Assembly: GCF_014647795.1 (NCBI RefSeq)
Contig: NZ_BMPW01000001.1
Span: forward strand, 496,001-560,000
Origin: Actinoplanes campanulatus
Lineage (GTDB): Bacteria > Actinomycetota > Actinomycetes > Mycobacteriales > Micromonosporaceae
Direction of reading: 5' to 3'
Length of the DNA stretch: 64,000 nt
The position numbers and the translations under genes are program-made. The notes beneath the pieces were generated by a model, which saw nothing but the letters and a program-made list of their open reading frames with translations, was not told the DNA's origin and made no database searches. Shown here piece by piece: positions 1 to 7,721 of the stretch; positions within the stretch are counted from its first letter, which is position 1, and the number at the start of each line of letters is the position of its first letter.

Positions 1-46
1 GGCCCATCACGACGTGGGCGGCGACGCTGCCTTTTCTGAAGCTCAT
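1..46 (-). CDS. Carbohydrate ABC transporter permease, second subunit (5' end only)
   Basis: Only the first 15 codons lie in the window (MSFRKGSVAAHVVMG), running off the left edge. Its ATG overlaps the stop of the preceding permease gene in an ATGA arrangement, the usual coupling of the two membrane subunits of a sugar ABC importer. Identity as the MalG-type partner is inferred from position; the visible residues alone carry no family motif. Confidence 0.7.
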   Translation of the reverse strand, partial: MSFRKGSVAAHVVMG

Positions 47-975
47 CGCAGCGCGCTCCTCTTCCGGGTGGCGAACAGGAAGATGTACGACCCGATGAAG
101 ACCACCGCGCCGAGCAGGAACGAGATCGCCGCCGAGTAGTTGTACTGCTGGAACGAGAACGCCTGGTTGTAGGCGTACACGTTGGGTGTGTAGTGCTGGG
201 TGATCGCGCCCGGGTTGAGCGGCTGGAGGATCAGCGGCTCGGTGAAGAACTGCAGGGTGCCCATGATGGTGAAGAGGGTCGCCAGGACCAGCGCCGAGGA
301 GATCATCGGTGTCTTGATCCGCAGGGCGATCTGCACCTCGCTCGCGCCGTCGATGCGGGCCGACTCGTAGACGTCCCGGGGCAGACCCTGGAGCGCCGCG
401 TACAGGACGATCATGTTGTAGCCGGCCCACTGCCAGGTGACGATGTTGCCCAGCGACGCCAGCACCGTGTCACTGGAGGTGAAGTCGATTCCGGTCCAGG
501 CGAACGGGCCGATGCTGTCGCTGTAGAGGAAGCCCCACATCAGCGTGCCGATGACCACCGGCACGGCGTAGGGCACGAACGCCGCCAGCCGGAAGAACCG
601 GGAGAACTTCGAGGTCGCGGCGTCGATCAGCAGGGCCGCGACCAGCGCGATCCCGATCATCACGGGGGTCTGGAGCAGACCGAAGATCAGGACCCGGACC
701 ACGCCCTCGCGCACCAGCGGGTCGTCGATCGCCTGCTTGTAGTTGTCGAACCAGGCGAAGACCTCACCCTCGATGAGGGTGGAGCGGTACAGACTGATCT
801 TGAAGGCGTACGCCATCGGGAGCAGCAGGAAGGCGACCAGCAGGACGGTGAACGGCAGGGCGAAGAGCCAGCCGGTGGCCGCCTCCTTCACCCGCGCGGA
901 CCGCTGGGTGCCCGTCTTGGCCGAGGGGCCCGCGGCCGCCGGAGCGGCCGCGGGGGACGTCTGTACCTCGGTCAT
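43..975 (-). CDS. Sugar ABC transporter permease (MalF/UgpA type)
   Basis: A 310-residue inner-membrane subunit of a carbohydrate importer. After a cytoplasmic Pro/Ala-rich N-terminus there are about six hydrophobic spans (first about residues 35-58, last about 283-303). The cytoplasmic EAA loop that docks the ATPase is visible as YESARIDGASEVQIALRIKTP-like sequence near residues 205-225. Its ATG overlaps the stop of the binding-protein gene by one base (TAATG) and its own stop overlaps the next permease start, so the three genes form one operon. No ATP-binding subunit is present; actinobacteria commonly use a shared MsiK-type ATPase encoded elsewhere. The substrate cannot be read from sequence. 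Confidence 0.93.
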   Translation of the reverse strand: MTEVQTSPAAAPAAAGPSAKTGTQRSARVKEAATGWLFALPFTVLLVAFLLLPMAYAFKISLYRSTLIEGEVFAWFDNYKQAIDDPLVREGVVRVLIFGLLQTPVMIGIALVAALLIDAATSKFSRFFRLAAFVPYAVPVVIGTLMWGFLYSDSIGPFAWTGIDFTSSDTVLASLGNIVTWQWAGYNMIVLYAALQGLPRDVYESARIDGASEVQIALRIKTPMISSALVLATLFTIMGTLQFFTEPLILQPLNPGAITQHYTPNVYAYNQAFSFQQYNYSAAISFLLGAVVFIGSYIFLFATRKRSALR

Positions 976-2330
976 TACTGAACCTTGAAGCCCTGCTGGG
1001 TGGCGTAGGTCTTGATGTTCTCCTGCGCGGTGTCCAGCGCCGCGGTCCAGGAGGTCTTCTTCTCGATCGCCTGGCCCAGGTTGGTGGTCAGCTGGTTGAA
1101 GTTGTAGCTGTTGAACGGGCTCCAGTCCAGGTCGCCGACCCCGTTGTAGGCCGGCACGAAGACCTCGTTGACCTTCTGGCCGCCGAAGAAGTCGTACGTC
1201 TTGCCGGTGAACGTGTCCGCCTCCAGGACCGGGGTGACGGTCGGGAACAGGAACGCCTTGTCGATGCCGATCTTCCAGGCCTCGCTGTTCTTGGCGCCGA
1301 AGATCTCCAGGGCGACCTTGGCCGCGATCTCCGGGTACTGGGCCTGGTCGGTCACCGCGAACGAGGAGCCACCCCAGTCACCCTGGGCGTTGGCGCCGGC
1401 GGTCCACTGCGGCAGCGGGGCGACCCTCCACTTGCCGGCCGCGCCACCGGCGTTGGCCTGGATGTAACCGGGGCCCCAGCCGGCCGCGAGGTAGGTGGCG
1501 TACTTCTCCGAGCCGAGGCCGTTGTAGAAGTCGGTGGTGTGGAAGGCGGTCGTGTCGGCGAGGCCGGTGTTGACCATGCCCTCCCAGTACTCGAAGACCT
1601 TCTTGGCCTCGGCGCTGTTGACGTTCACGCCGATGCTGCCCGGGTTCGCGATGTCGTAGGTGTACGGCTTGGCGCCGGCCTGCCAGAACAGACCGGTCAT
1701 GAAGCCACCGTCGTTGGCGCCGAAGTCGGTCATGAAGCTCTTGCCACCGGAGGCGGCCTTCAGCTTCTCGGCCTGCGCCTTGTACTCGTCCCAGGTCGTC
1801 GGCACGGTCAGGTTGTACTTCTTGAAGATGTCCTCGCGGTACATCATCGCCATGGGGCCGGCGTCGACCGGGATCGCGTAGACCTGGTCACCGGAGCTGA
1901 CCTGGTCCCACGCCCAGCCGGCGTAGTCGCCCTTGACGGCGCCCGCGCCGTACTTGCCGAGGTCGACCAGGTGCTTGGTGAGCGCGAAGGTGGGGATCTC
2001 CTGGAGCTCCAGCATCACCACGTCGGGCGCGCCCTTGCCGGCCTTCAGCGCGGTCTGGAGCTTGGTGTACTGGTCCTGGCCGGTGCCCGCGTTCGTCCAC
2101 TCGATCTTGACGTCGGTGTGGGTCGCGTTGAACTGGTCGACGACCGCCTTGAACTCCGGGTACCAGGCCCACACCTTCACGGTGACCGTGCCGGTCGGCT
2201 TCGCGGCGGCGTCCGGCTTGTCGTCGCCGCTGCCGCAAGCCGCGAGCGTCACGGCGGTGGCCGTCGCCGCGATGGCCGCCACAACTGATCGCCGACTGAC
2301 TCTCCGTGCACTAAAGTTGCCGATGTTCAC
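975..2330 (-). CDS. Extracellular sugar-binding lipoprotein (family 1 solute-binding protein)
   Basis: Captures the sugar outside the membrane and delivers it to the two permeases. I place the start at GTG 2330 (MNIGNFSARRVSRRS...), which has GAGGAC just upstream; the reading frame stays open further upstream to 2417 but without a ribosome site. This gives 451 residues. The N-terminus is a twin-Arg-flavoured lipoprotein signal ending in the lipobox LAAC, followed by an acidic linker. The body has the type 1 solute-binding pattern (WAWYPEFKAVVDQFN near the N-terminus, repeated aromatic/glycine motifs). First gene of the import operon, divergent from the LacI-type regulator. Confidence 0.93.
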   Translation of the reverse strand: MNIGNFSARRVSRRSVVAAIAATATAVTLAACGSGDDKPDAAAKPTGTVTVKVWAWYPEFKAVVDQFNATHTDVKIEWTNAGTGQDQYTKLQTALKAGKGAPDVVMLELQEIPTFALTKHLVDLGKYGAGAVKGDYAGWAWDQVSSGDQVYAIPVDAGPMAMMYREDIFKKYNLTVPTTWDEYKAQAEKLKAASGGKSFMTDFGANDGGFMTGLFWQAGAKPYTYDIANPGSIGVNVNSAEAKKVFEYWEGMVNTGLADTTAFHTTDFYNGLGSEKYATYLAAGWGPGYIQANAGGAAGKWRVAPLPQWTAGANAQGDWGGSSFAVTDQAQYPEIAAKVALEIFGAKNSEAWKIGIDKAFLFPTVTPVLEADTFTGKTYDFFGGQKVNEVFVPAYNGVGDLDWSPFNSYNFNQLTTNLGQAIEKKTSWTAALDTAQENIKTYATQQGFKVQ

Positions 2331-2480
2331 TGGGTCCTCACAGACAAGTAGATGCGTATCCAGTTGATCAGTTCTGAGGCCCACGGGGCTCAGAGGGCCG
2401 ACCTCCGGTGCTGGCACATCGGGGGTCGGCTATTGGGCCGAGCTAAGTCTTTACCGATGGTCGAACTGAGTTGCTACGCT

Positions 2481-2496
2481 TTTGCAGCGCTGCAAA
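2481..2496. promoter_or_regulatory. LacI-family operator, perfect 16-bp palindrome
   Basis: TTTGCAGCGCTGCAAA is an exact inverted repeat with the central CG typical of LacI/GalR operators. It lies between the divergent ABC operon and regulator gene. A TATAAC hexamer at 2517-2522 (plus strand) sits 20 bp downstream, so the palindrome would cover the -35 zone of the regulator promoter and could control both directions. Binding by the adjacent regulator is inferred. Confidence 0.75.
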
Positions 2497-2573
2497 GCAA
2501 AGCATGCACGGGACCCTATAACGACGGCAAGGGGTAACCTGCCGGAAACTTGGGGCGGCCAGAGGGGGCAAGA

Positions 2574-3605
2574 ATGCGTCGAGAAGTCACTCTGCGTGAC
2601 GTCGCGGAGTTGGCCGGCGTTTCCAGCCGAACCGTCTCCAACGTGGTCAACGGTTATGCCAATGTCACGGAGCGTACGAGAGAGCGTGTTCAACGGGCGG
2701 TCGAGGAGCTCGGCTACCGACCCAACGTGCTCGCGCGGAACCTGGCACAGGGCCGGTCCGGCCAGATCGCGGTCGTCGTGCCCTATCTGGACACGCCGTA
2801 CTTCTCCGAGTTGTTGCAGAGCGTGATCCGCGCGGCGCGGGTCAGCGGCTATAACGTTTTGATCGACCAGACCGACGGCGACCCCGAGCACGAGCGGGCG
2901 TTCATCGCCGACGGGTCACGCCGGCTGCTCTTCGACGGGGTCATCTTCAGCCCCCTCGGCCTCGACCAGCAGGCACTCACGAACCGCGACCGCAGGCTGC
3001 CCCTGGTCATACTCGGCGAGCGGTCCAGCGACGGCAGCTTCGACCACGTCGGGATAGACGACGTGGCGGCCTCCCGGCAGGCCACCGAGCATCTGATCGA
3101 CCTGGGCCGGCAGCGGATCGCGGCGATCGGCGACCAGCCCTACGCCACCGGCGAGGCGGCCCAACGGCGCACTCGGGGCTTCCGCGAGGCGCACGCGGCC
3201 CGCGGGCGCACCCCCCGGGAAGACCTGATCATCAGCACCCCCCGGTTCAACCGGCCGGACGGCGCCCAGGCCATGGAGCATCTGCTGGACCTGGCGGAGC
3301 CTCCGGACGCGGTGTTCTGCTACAGCGACCTGGTGGCGCTCGGGGCGATCCGGACGCTTCTGTCGCGAGGGCTGCGCGTGCCCGAGGACGTCGCGGTGGT
3401 CGGCTACGACGACATCGAGGACGGGCGGTTCTCCAACCCGACGATCACCACGATCTCGCCGGACAAGGAGATGATCGCGACCACCGCGGTGGAGCGGCTG
3501 CTGCTGCGCATCAGCAGCCCCACCCCACCCGCCGGGCTCGAGCTGCGCGCGCCGCACAAGCTGATCATCAGGGAGAGCACGGCCGGGCGATCCACCCCGG
3601 GGTAA
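2574..3605 (+). CDS. LacI-family transcriptional regulator
   Basis: A 343-residue repressor. I chose ATG 2574 because AGAGGGGG lies five bases upstream; a TTG eight codons earlier would include the ribosome site in the coding region. Residues 1-55 form the LacI helix-turn-helix and hinge helix (VTLRDVAELAGVSSRTVSNV, then RVQRAVEELGYRPN). The rest is a periplasmic-binding-protein-like sensor domain with VVGYDDIEDGRFSNPTITTI near the C-terminus. It faces the sugar ABC operon and very likely represses it until the imported sugar binds; the palindrome at 2481-2496 is the probable operator and implies autoregulation. Confidence 0.94.
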   Translation: MRREVTLRDVAELAGVSSRTVSNVVNGYANVTERTRERVQRAVEELGYRPNVLARNLAQGRSGQIAVVVPYLDTPYFSELLQSVIRAARVSGYNVLIDQTDGDPEHERAFIADGSRRLLFDGVIFSPLGLDQQALTNRDRRLPLVILGERSSDGSFDHVGIDDVAASRQATEHLIDLGRQRIAAIGDQPYATGEAAQRRTRGFREAHAARGRTPREDLIISTPRFNRPDGAQAMEHLLDLAEPPDAVFCYSDLVALGAIRTLLSRGLRVPEDVAVVGYDDIEDGRFSNPTITTISPDKEMIATTAVERLLLRISSPTPPAGLELRAPHKLIIRESTAGRSTPG

Positions 3606-3654
3606 CCATCGCCCACAAAGGACTTCGCGCCGGTACGGTTGGCCGCTCATCGCT

Positions 3655-4000
3655 GTGACCGCCCGCGGCGGTCTCACGCGGGCGGAGGTCGGCGATCCGG
3701 GTATCAAGGAGATGCGGCGTGGGCGACGCGTTCCGACCGGCCCGGGCGGCTGCGTCGGCGACTATGTCCCGTTCTACTTCGCTCCGCGCTCACCGATGAT
3801 GTACCGCATCGCGTGCGATCACCGCGACCACACCCCGGGCCGGTACTCGGGCGGCGATCGCCCGCTCGTGTACCTCGCCAGCACCATCGGGTCAGTGATC
3901 GACGCCGGGCTGACCTGGGTGAGCACGGACGGTAACGCGGCCAACGCGACCACCGTGCTCACGGTCGACCTGGGCGAACTCGACACCCTGGTGGACTGGC
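3655..4000 (+). pseudogene. Remnant of DarT-type DNA ADP-ribosyltransferase toxin
   Basis: This frame carries clear DarT (DUF4433) sequence: GDPGIKEMRRGRRVPTGPGG, then VGDYVPFYFAPRSPMMY and LVYLASTIGSVIDAGLTWVS followed by TDGNAAN, and it breaks off after DTLVDW near 3998. The N-terminal stretch with the conserved His-Thr NAD-binding segment is missing or unrecognisable, and the whole C-terminal half with the catalytic Glu is absent. After 4000 the frame continues only as unrelated residues to a stop at 4269. DarT normally attaches ADP-ribose to thymidine in DNA; this copy should be inactive. It abuts a 5'-truncated darG in another frame, so one deletion probably removed the end of darT and the start of darG. 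Confidence 0.78.
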
Positions 4001-4052
4001 CTACCGGGCTTATCGGGCTGCGTGTGATCGCGGCGAGGTCGCACTCGGTCAC

Positions 4053-4982
4053 ATGTTCGTCTTCGACCGTGGCATGTTCGGGCCACGGCGATACATCTTC
4101 AACTTCCCCACCAAAGGCCATTGGCGGAACACGGCCCGGCTCGATGACATCCGCTCTGGGCTCGACGACCTACTCCTCGCCGTTCGGCGGACGGGCGTCC
4201 AGTCGATCGCGATACCCGCCCTCGGTTGCGGAAACGGCGGCCTGGAGTGGCTGGAGGTTCGCCCACTGATCGAGGCCGCTTGTCAGACGATTCCGGATGT
4301 TCGGTGCGTGATCTTCGCACCCGAGGGCGCACCACCGCCGAGCACGATGCCGGATGCCACTCCTCGCCCACCGCTCACCGGCCCACGCGCGCTGCTGCTG
4401 AGCGCGATCGCGGTCTACCTCGACCGCGCCCGGTTGCAGGAGTTCCGCGAGGGCGTAAGTGAGCTGGAGATCCAGAAGCTGGCCTACTTCCTTCAGCTCG
4501 CCGGAGCACCGTTCAACCTACGGTTCGTGCGTGGCACTTACGGCCCCTACTCGGACCGTATCGGGCAGGTGCTCACCGCTCTGGAGGGGCACTACCTGAC
4601 CGGCCTCGGGGACAGATCGTCGAGGGTCACCGACTTGGCGCCCATCACGCCCACGACCGGGACCCCGGAGAGTTCGGCCGACTTGCTGGAACGGCATCCC
4701 GAGCACCGGGCGCAGTTGTCCGCCGTGCTGGATCTCGTCGCCGGCTTCGAGGCTCCCTACAGCCTGGAACTGCTGGCCACCGTGCACTGGGCGTCCATTC
4801 AGCCTCCGCCTACCAGGGACATCGGGGCGCTCAGCGACCGAGTGTCGGCATGGAGTCTTCGAAAGGCCCGGCTGTTCACTGACGCACACATCCGGCTGGC
4901 TGCCGAGCGTCTGACGAAACATCGCCTTCTCGCCGAGGAGAAACGTCGCCTCACGCCCGATGCTTCGGCCGTTTGCGACTGA
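4053..4982 (+). CDS. DarG-like antitoxin, N-terminally truncated macrodomain plus C-terminal domain
   Basis: 309 residues from ATG 4053. Homology actually begins upstream in the same frame at about 3999 (AYRAACDRGEVALGH), but no good start exists there. The macrodomain is missing its first 55 or so residues (the ADP-ribose-binding Asn/Gly motifs), while the later part is intact: RRYIFNFPTKGHWR with the lysine used by TARG1/DarG hydrolases, and IPALGCGNGGLEW. The C-terminal DarG domain is well preserved (SELEIQKLAYFLQLAGAPF, RGTYGPYSDRIGQVL). DarG normally removes ADP-ribose from DNA and also binds DarT. Here the enzymatic fold is probably dead, although the C-terminal part may still be made. 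It follows the darT remnant. Confidence 0.75.
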   Translation: MFVFDRGMFGPRRYIFNFPTKGHWRNTARLDDIRSGLDDLLLAVRRTGVQSIAIPALGCGNGGLEWLEVRPLIEAACQTIPDVRCVIFAPEGAPPPSTMPDATPRPPLTGPRALLLSAIAVYLDRARLQEFREGVSELEIQKLAYFLQLAGAPFNLRFVRGTYGPYSDRIGQVLTALEGHYLTGLGDRSSRVTDLAPITPTTGTPESSADLLERHPEHRAQLSAVLDLVAGFEAPYSLELLATVHWASIQPPPTRDIGALSDRVSAWSLRKARLFTDAHIRLAAERLTKHRLLAEEKRRLTPDASAVCD

Positions 4983-4997
4983 CAGTGGGCGCGGCGG

Positions 4998-5945
4998 TCA
5001 GTCCTCGGGGGTGGTCAGGCCGGACTGCTCGTCGTAGTCGGCCCACTCCAGCAGGGCGTCCAGGGAGTGCGCGTGGTCGTCGATGGCGGCGTGCAGGTCC
5101 CCCAGCTCGGCGAAGCGCGCGGGCACCGTACGGATGGTGAAGTCTCTGGGGTCCAGATCTTGAATCTCGTCCCAGGCGACCGGGGTGGAGACGGTGGCGG
5201 TGGGCACGCCGCGGACCGAGTAGGCGCTGGCCACGGTGTGGTCGCGCGCGTTCTGGTTGTAGTCGATGAACAGCGCGGACGGGTCGCGGTCGCGGCGCCA
5301 CCAGGTGGTCGTGACGTCGTCGGGGGCGCGCCGCTCCACCTCGCGGGCGAAGGCGAGCGCGGCGCGCCGCACGTCGGAGAAGCTCCAGCTCGGTTCGATC
5401 CGCACGTAGACGTGCATCCCCCGGCCGCCGGAGGTCTTCGGATAGCCGGTGATCCCCAGCTCGTCGAGGAGCTCGCGGACCACCGTGGCGACCCGCTGGA
5501 CCGTGCCGAACGGGCAGTCCGGCATCGGGTCCAGGTCGATCCGCCACTCGTCGGGCTTCTCGGTGTCGGCCCGCCGGGAATTCCACGGATGGAACTCCAC
5601 GGTGGACATCTGCACCGCCCAGATCACGTCGGCCGGTTTGGTCACGCACAGCTCGTCGGCGTGCCGGTTGTAGCGCGGGAACGTCACCCGCACCGTCTCC
5701 AGCCACGGCGGCGCGCCGTTGGGCACCCGTTTCTGGTGCACCTTCTCCCCGGCCAGGCCCTCCGGGAACCGGTGCAGCATGCACGGGCGATCCCGCAGCG
5801 CGCGGACGATCCCGTCGCTCACCGCCAGGTAGTACTCGACCAGGTCGAGCTTCGTGACGCCGAGCTCCGGGAAGTAGACGCGATCCGGGTTGGAGATCCG
5901 GACGTCGTAGTCGCCGACTTCGATGGTCGTGGCTTCACCGGCCAT
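4998..5945 (-). CDS. ligD: LigD-type polymerase/primase domain protein (stand-alone)
   Basis: A 315-residue single-domain protein of the archaeo-eukaryotic primase fold used in Ku-dependent end joining, where it fills gaps and adds ribonucleotides. Visible motifs: VYFPELGVTKLDLVEYYLAV and DRPCMLHRFPEGL near the N-terminus, the catalytic metal pair in WRIDLDP (about residue 135), TSGGRGMHVYVRI, and IDYNQNARDHTVASAYSVR. No ligase or nuclease domain is attached. A second paralogue lies at 58490-59515 and an ATP-dependent ligase at 54909-55976. No Ku gene is in the window. The start ATG has the acyl-CoA dehydrogenase stop only 9 bp upstream, so the two are probably co-transcribed. Confidence 0.92.
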   Translation of the reverse strand: MAGEATTIEVGDYDVRISNPDRVYFPELGVTKLDLVEYYLAVSDGIVRALRDRPCMLHRFPEGLAGEKVHQKRVPNGAPPWLETVRVTFPRYNRHADELCVTKPADVIWAVQMSTVEFHPWNSRRADTEKPDEWRIDLDPMPDCPFGTVQRVATVVRELLDELGITGYPKTSGGRGMHVYVRIEPSWSFSDVRRAALAFAREVERRAPDDVTTTWWRRDRDPSALFIDYNQNARDHTVASAYSVRGVPTATVSTPVAWDEIQDLDPRDFTIRTVPARFAELGDLHAAIDDHAHSLDALLEWADYDEQSGLTTPED

Positions 5946-5954
5946 GACCTGAAC

Positions 5955-7679
5955 CTATCCCAACCAGGCGTCGTCCATGTCCCGAAGAAGGGTGTCGCCG
6001 GAGTCGAGCAGGTCCAGCATGGGGCCGATCCGGGGCAGCTCGTGGGTGACGAAGTACCGGGCGGCCAGCCGCTTGCCCTGGTAGAAGTCACCATCCTTGC
6101 CCTCCGCGGCGAGCAGCTGCTCCAGCCAGAGCCAGGCGATCACCAGGTGGCCGGCGGCGTCCAGGTAGGCGGTGGCGTTGACCAGGGCGCTCGACGGGTC
6201 GCCGGTCGCCCAGAGCTTGGCGGTCGTCGCGGCCAGCCGGTCGGCGGCGCTCAGCACCGGGCCGCCCAGCTCGGCCGGCGCTTTCGACGCGGTGGCCCGG
6301 ATCCGGTCGAGCAGCAGGCCCAGACCGGCGCCGCCCCGCATGGTCACCTTGCGGCCGAGCAGGTCGAGGGCCTGGATGCCGTCGGTGCCCTCGTGGATCG
6401 AGTTGAGCCGGTTGTCCCGGTAGAACTGCTCGACCGGGTACTCCCGGGTGTAGCCGTAGCCGCCGTGGACCTGGATGGCGTGGTCGTCGGCGAGCCGGCA
6501 CCACTGCGACGGCCAGGCCTTCACGATCGGGGTGAGCACGTCGAGCAGCAGGTCGTTCTCCGGCGACGGCTCGTCCAGCAGCTTCGCCGCGTAGAGGACC
6601 AGGGCGAGACCGCCTTCGACGTACGACTTGGAGGCCAGCAGCATCCGGCGGACGTCCGGGTGCTCGACGATCGGCACCGGCGGGGCCAGCGGGTCCTTGC
6701 CGCTCACCGGGCGGCCCTGGAGACGTTCCCGGGCGTACGCGAGGGCGTGCAGGTATCCGGTGTAGCCGAGGGCCACCGCGCCGGACCCGACGCCGATCCG
6801 CGCCTCGTTCATCATGTGGAACATGTAGGCCAGGCCGCGGCCCTCCTCGCCGACCAGCTCGGCGGCCGCGCCCTCGAAGGCGAGCACCGCGTTGGTGGTG
6901 CCCCGGTAGCCCATCTTGTGGTTGAGCCCGGCCAGGACGACGCCGTTGCGCTCGCCGGTCTCCAGGTTCCGCTTCGGGACGATGAACAGCGACAGGCCCT
7001 TCACCCCGGCCGGCGCGCCCTCCACCCGGGCCAGCACCAGGTGGATGATGTTCTCGCTCAGCTCGTGGTCGCCGCCGGAGATCCACATCTTGCCGCCGTC
7101 GATCCGGTAGGTGCCGTCGGCCTGCGGGGTGGCCTTCGTCGTCACGTCGCTGAGCGACGAGCCGGCCTGCGGCTCGGAGAGGCACATGGTGCCGGTGAAC
7201 CGGCCCTCGATCATCGGGTGCACGTAGCGCCGGATCTGTTCCTCGGTGCCGTGCGTGAGCAGCAGGTGGGCGTTGCCCGCGGTGAGCATGGCGTAGGCCG
7301 AGGTGGCCGTGTTGGCGGCCTGGAACCAGAGGAAGCAGGCCCGCTGCACCACGTGCGGCAACTGGAGGCCGCCGTGCTCGGCGTCCATGCCGGCGGCCGG
7401 GAGCCCGGACTCGGCGAAGACCCGCAGCGCCCGGCTCACCTCCGGGATGATCGTGACCTTCTCGCCGTCGAAGGTCGGCTCGGCCAGGTCACCGGCCCGG
7501 TTGTGCGGCGCGAAGTCGCGCTCGGCGATCTGCTGGGAGACGTCGAGGAACGCGTCGAACGTCTCCCGCGAGTGCTCGGCGAACCGCTCACGGGCGGTCA
7601 GCGACTCGGCGCCGAGCCACTCGTACAGCAGGAAGTCGAGGTCTCGCCGGGAGAGGACCTTGGACACCGCAGCCACCAC
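5955..7679 (-). CDS. Acyl-CoA dehydrogenase family protein
   Basis: FAD-dependent enzyme that forms the 2,3 double bond of an acyl-CoA. It is 574 residues, longer than the 380-residue classic type and like the FadE5-type subfamily with extended N- and C-termini. Visible landmarks are the flavin/acyl-CoA loops MCLSEPQAGSSLSDV and KMWISGGDHELSENIIHLVL, MGYRGTTNAVLAFEGA and the C-terminal VHGGYGYTREYPVEQFYRD. The annotated GTG 7679 is not certain: a GTG at 7667 (MSKVLSRRDLDF) is also plausible. It follows a strong hairpin that ends the upstream cyclase gene, so it starts its own unit with the LigD-type polymerase. Substrate unknown. Confidence 0.9.
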   Translation of the reverse strand: MVAAVSKVLSRRDLDFLLYEWLGAESLTARERFAEHSRETFDAFLDVSQQIAERDFAPHNRAGDLAEPTFDGEKVTIIPEVSRALRVFAESGLPAAGMDAEHGGLQLPHVVQRACFLWFQAANTATSAYAMLTAGNAHLLLTHGTEEQIRRYVHPMIEGRFTGTMCLSEPQAGSSLSDVTTKATPQADGTYRIDGGKMWISGGDHELSENIIHLVLARVEGAPAGVKGLSLFIVPKRNLETGERNGVVLAGLNHKMGYRGTTNAVLAFEGAAAELVGEEGRGLAYMFHMMNEARIGVGSGAVALGYTGYLHALAYARERLQGRPVSGKDPLAPPVPIVEHPDVRRMLLASKSYVEGGLALVLYAAKLLDEPSPENDLLLDVLTPIVKAWPSQWCRLADDHAIQVHGGYGYTREYPVEQFYRDNRLNSIHEGTDGIQALDLLGRKVTMRGGAGLGLLLDRIRATASKAPAELGGPVLSAADRLAATTAKLWATGDPSSALVNATAYLDAAGHLVIAWLWLEQLLAAEGKDGDFYQGKRLAARYFVTHELPRIGPMLDLLDSGDTLLRDMDDAWLG

Positions 7680-7690
7680 CGTTCATCCGG

Positions 7691-7721
7691 AAACTTCGTG
7701 CACCCAGTGTGCACGAAGTTT
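7691..7721 (-). terminator. Hairpin terminator after the diguanylate cyclase gene
   Basis: Perfect 13-bp inverted repeat (AAACTTCGTGCAC and its complement) around a five-base loop. It begins within the cyclase stop codon and precedes the acyl-CoA dehydrogenase start by 12 bp. The minus-strand stem ends in TTT. Confidence 0.8.
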
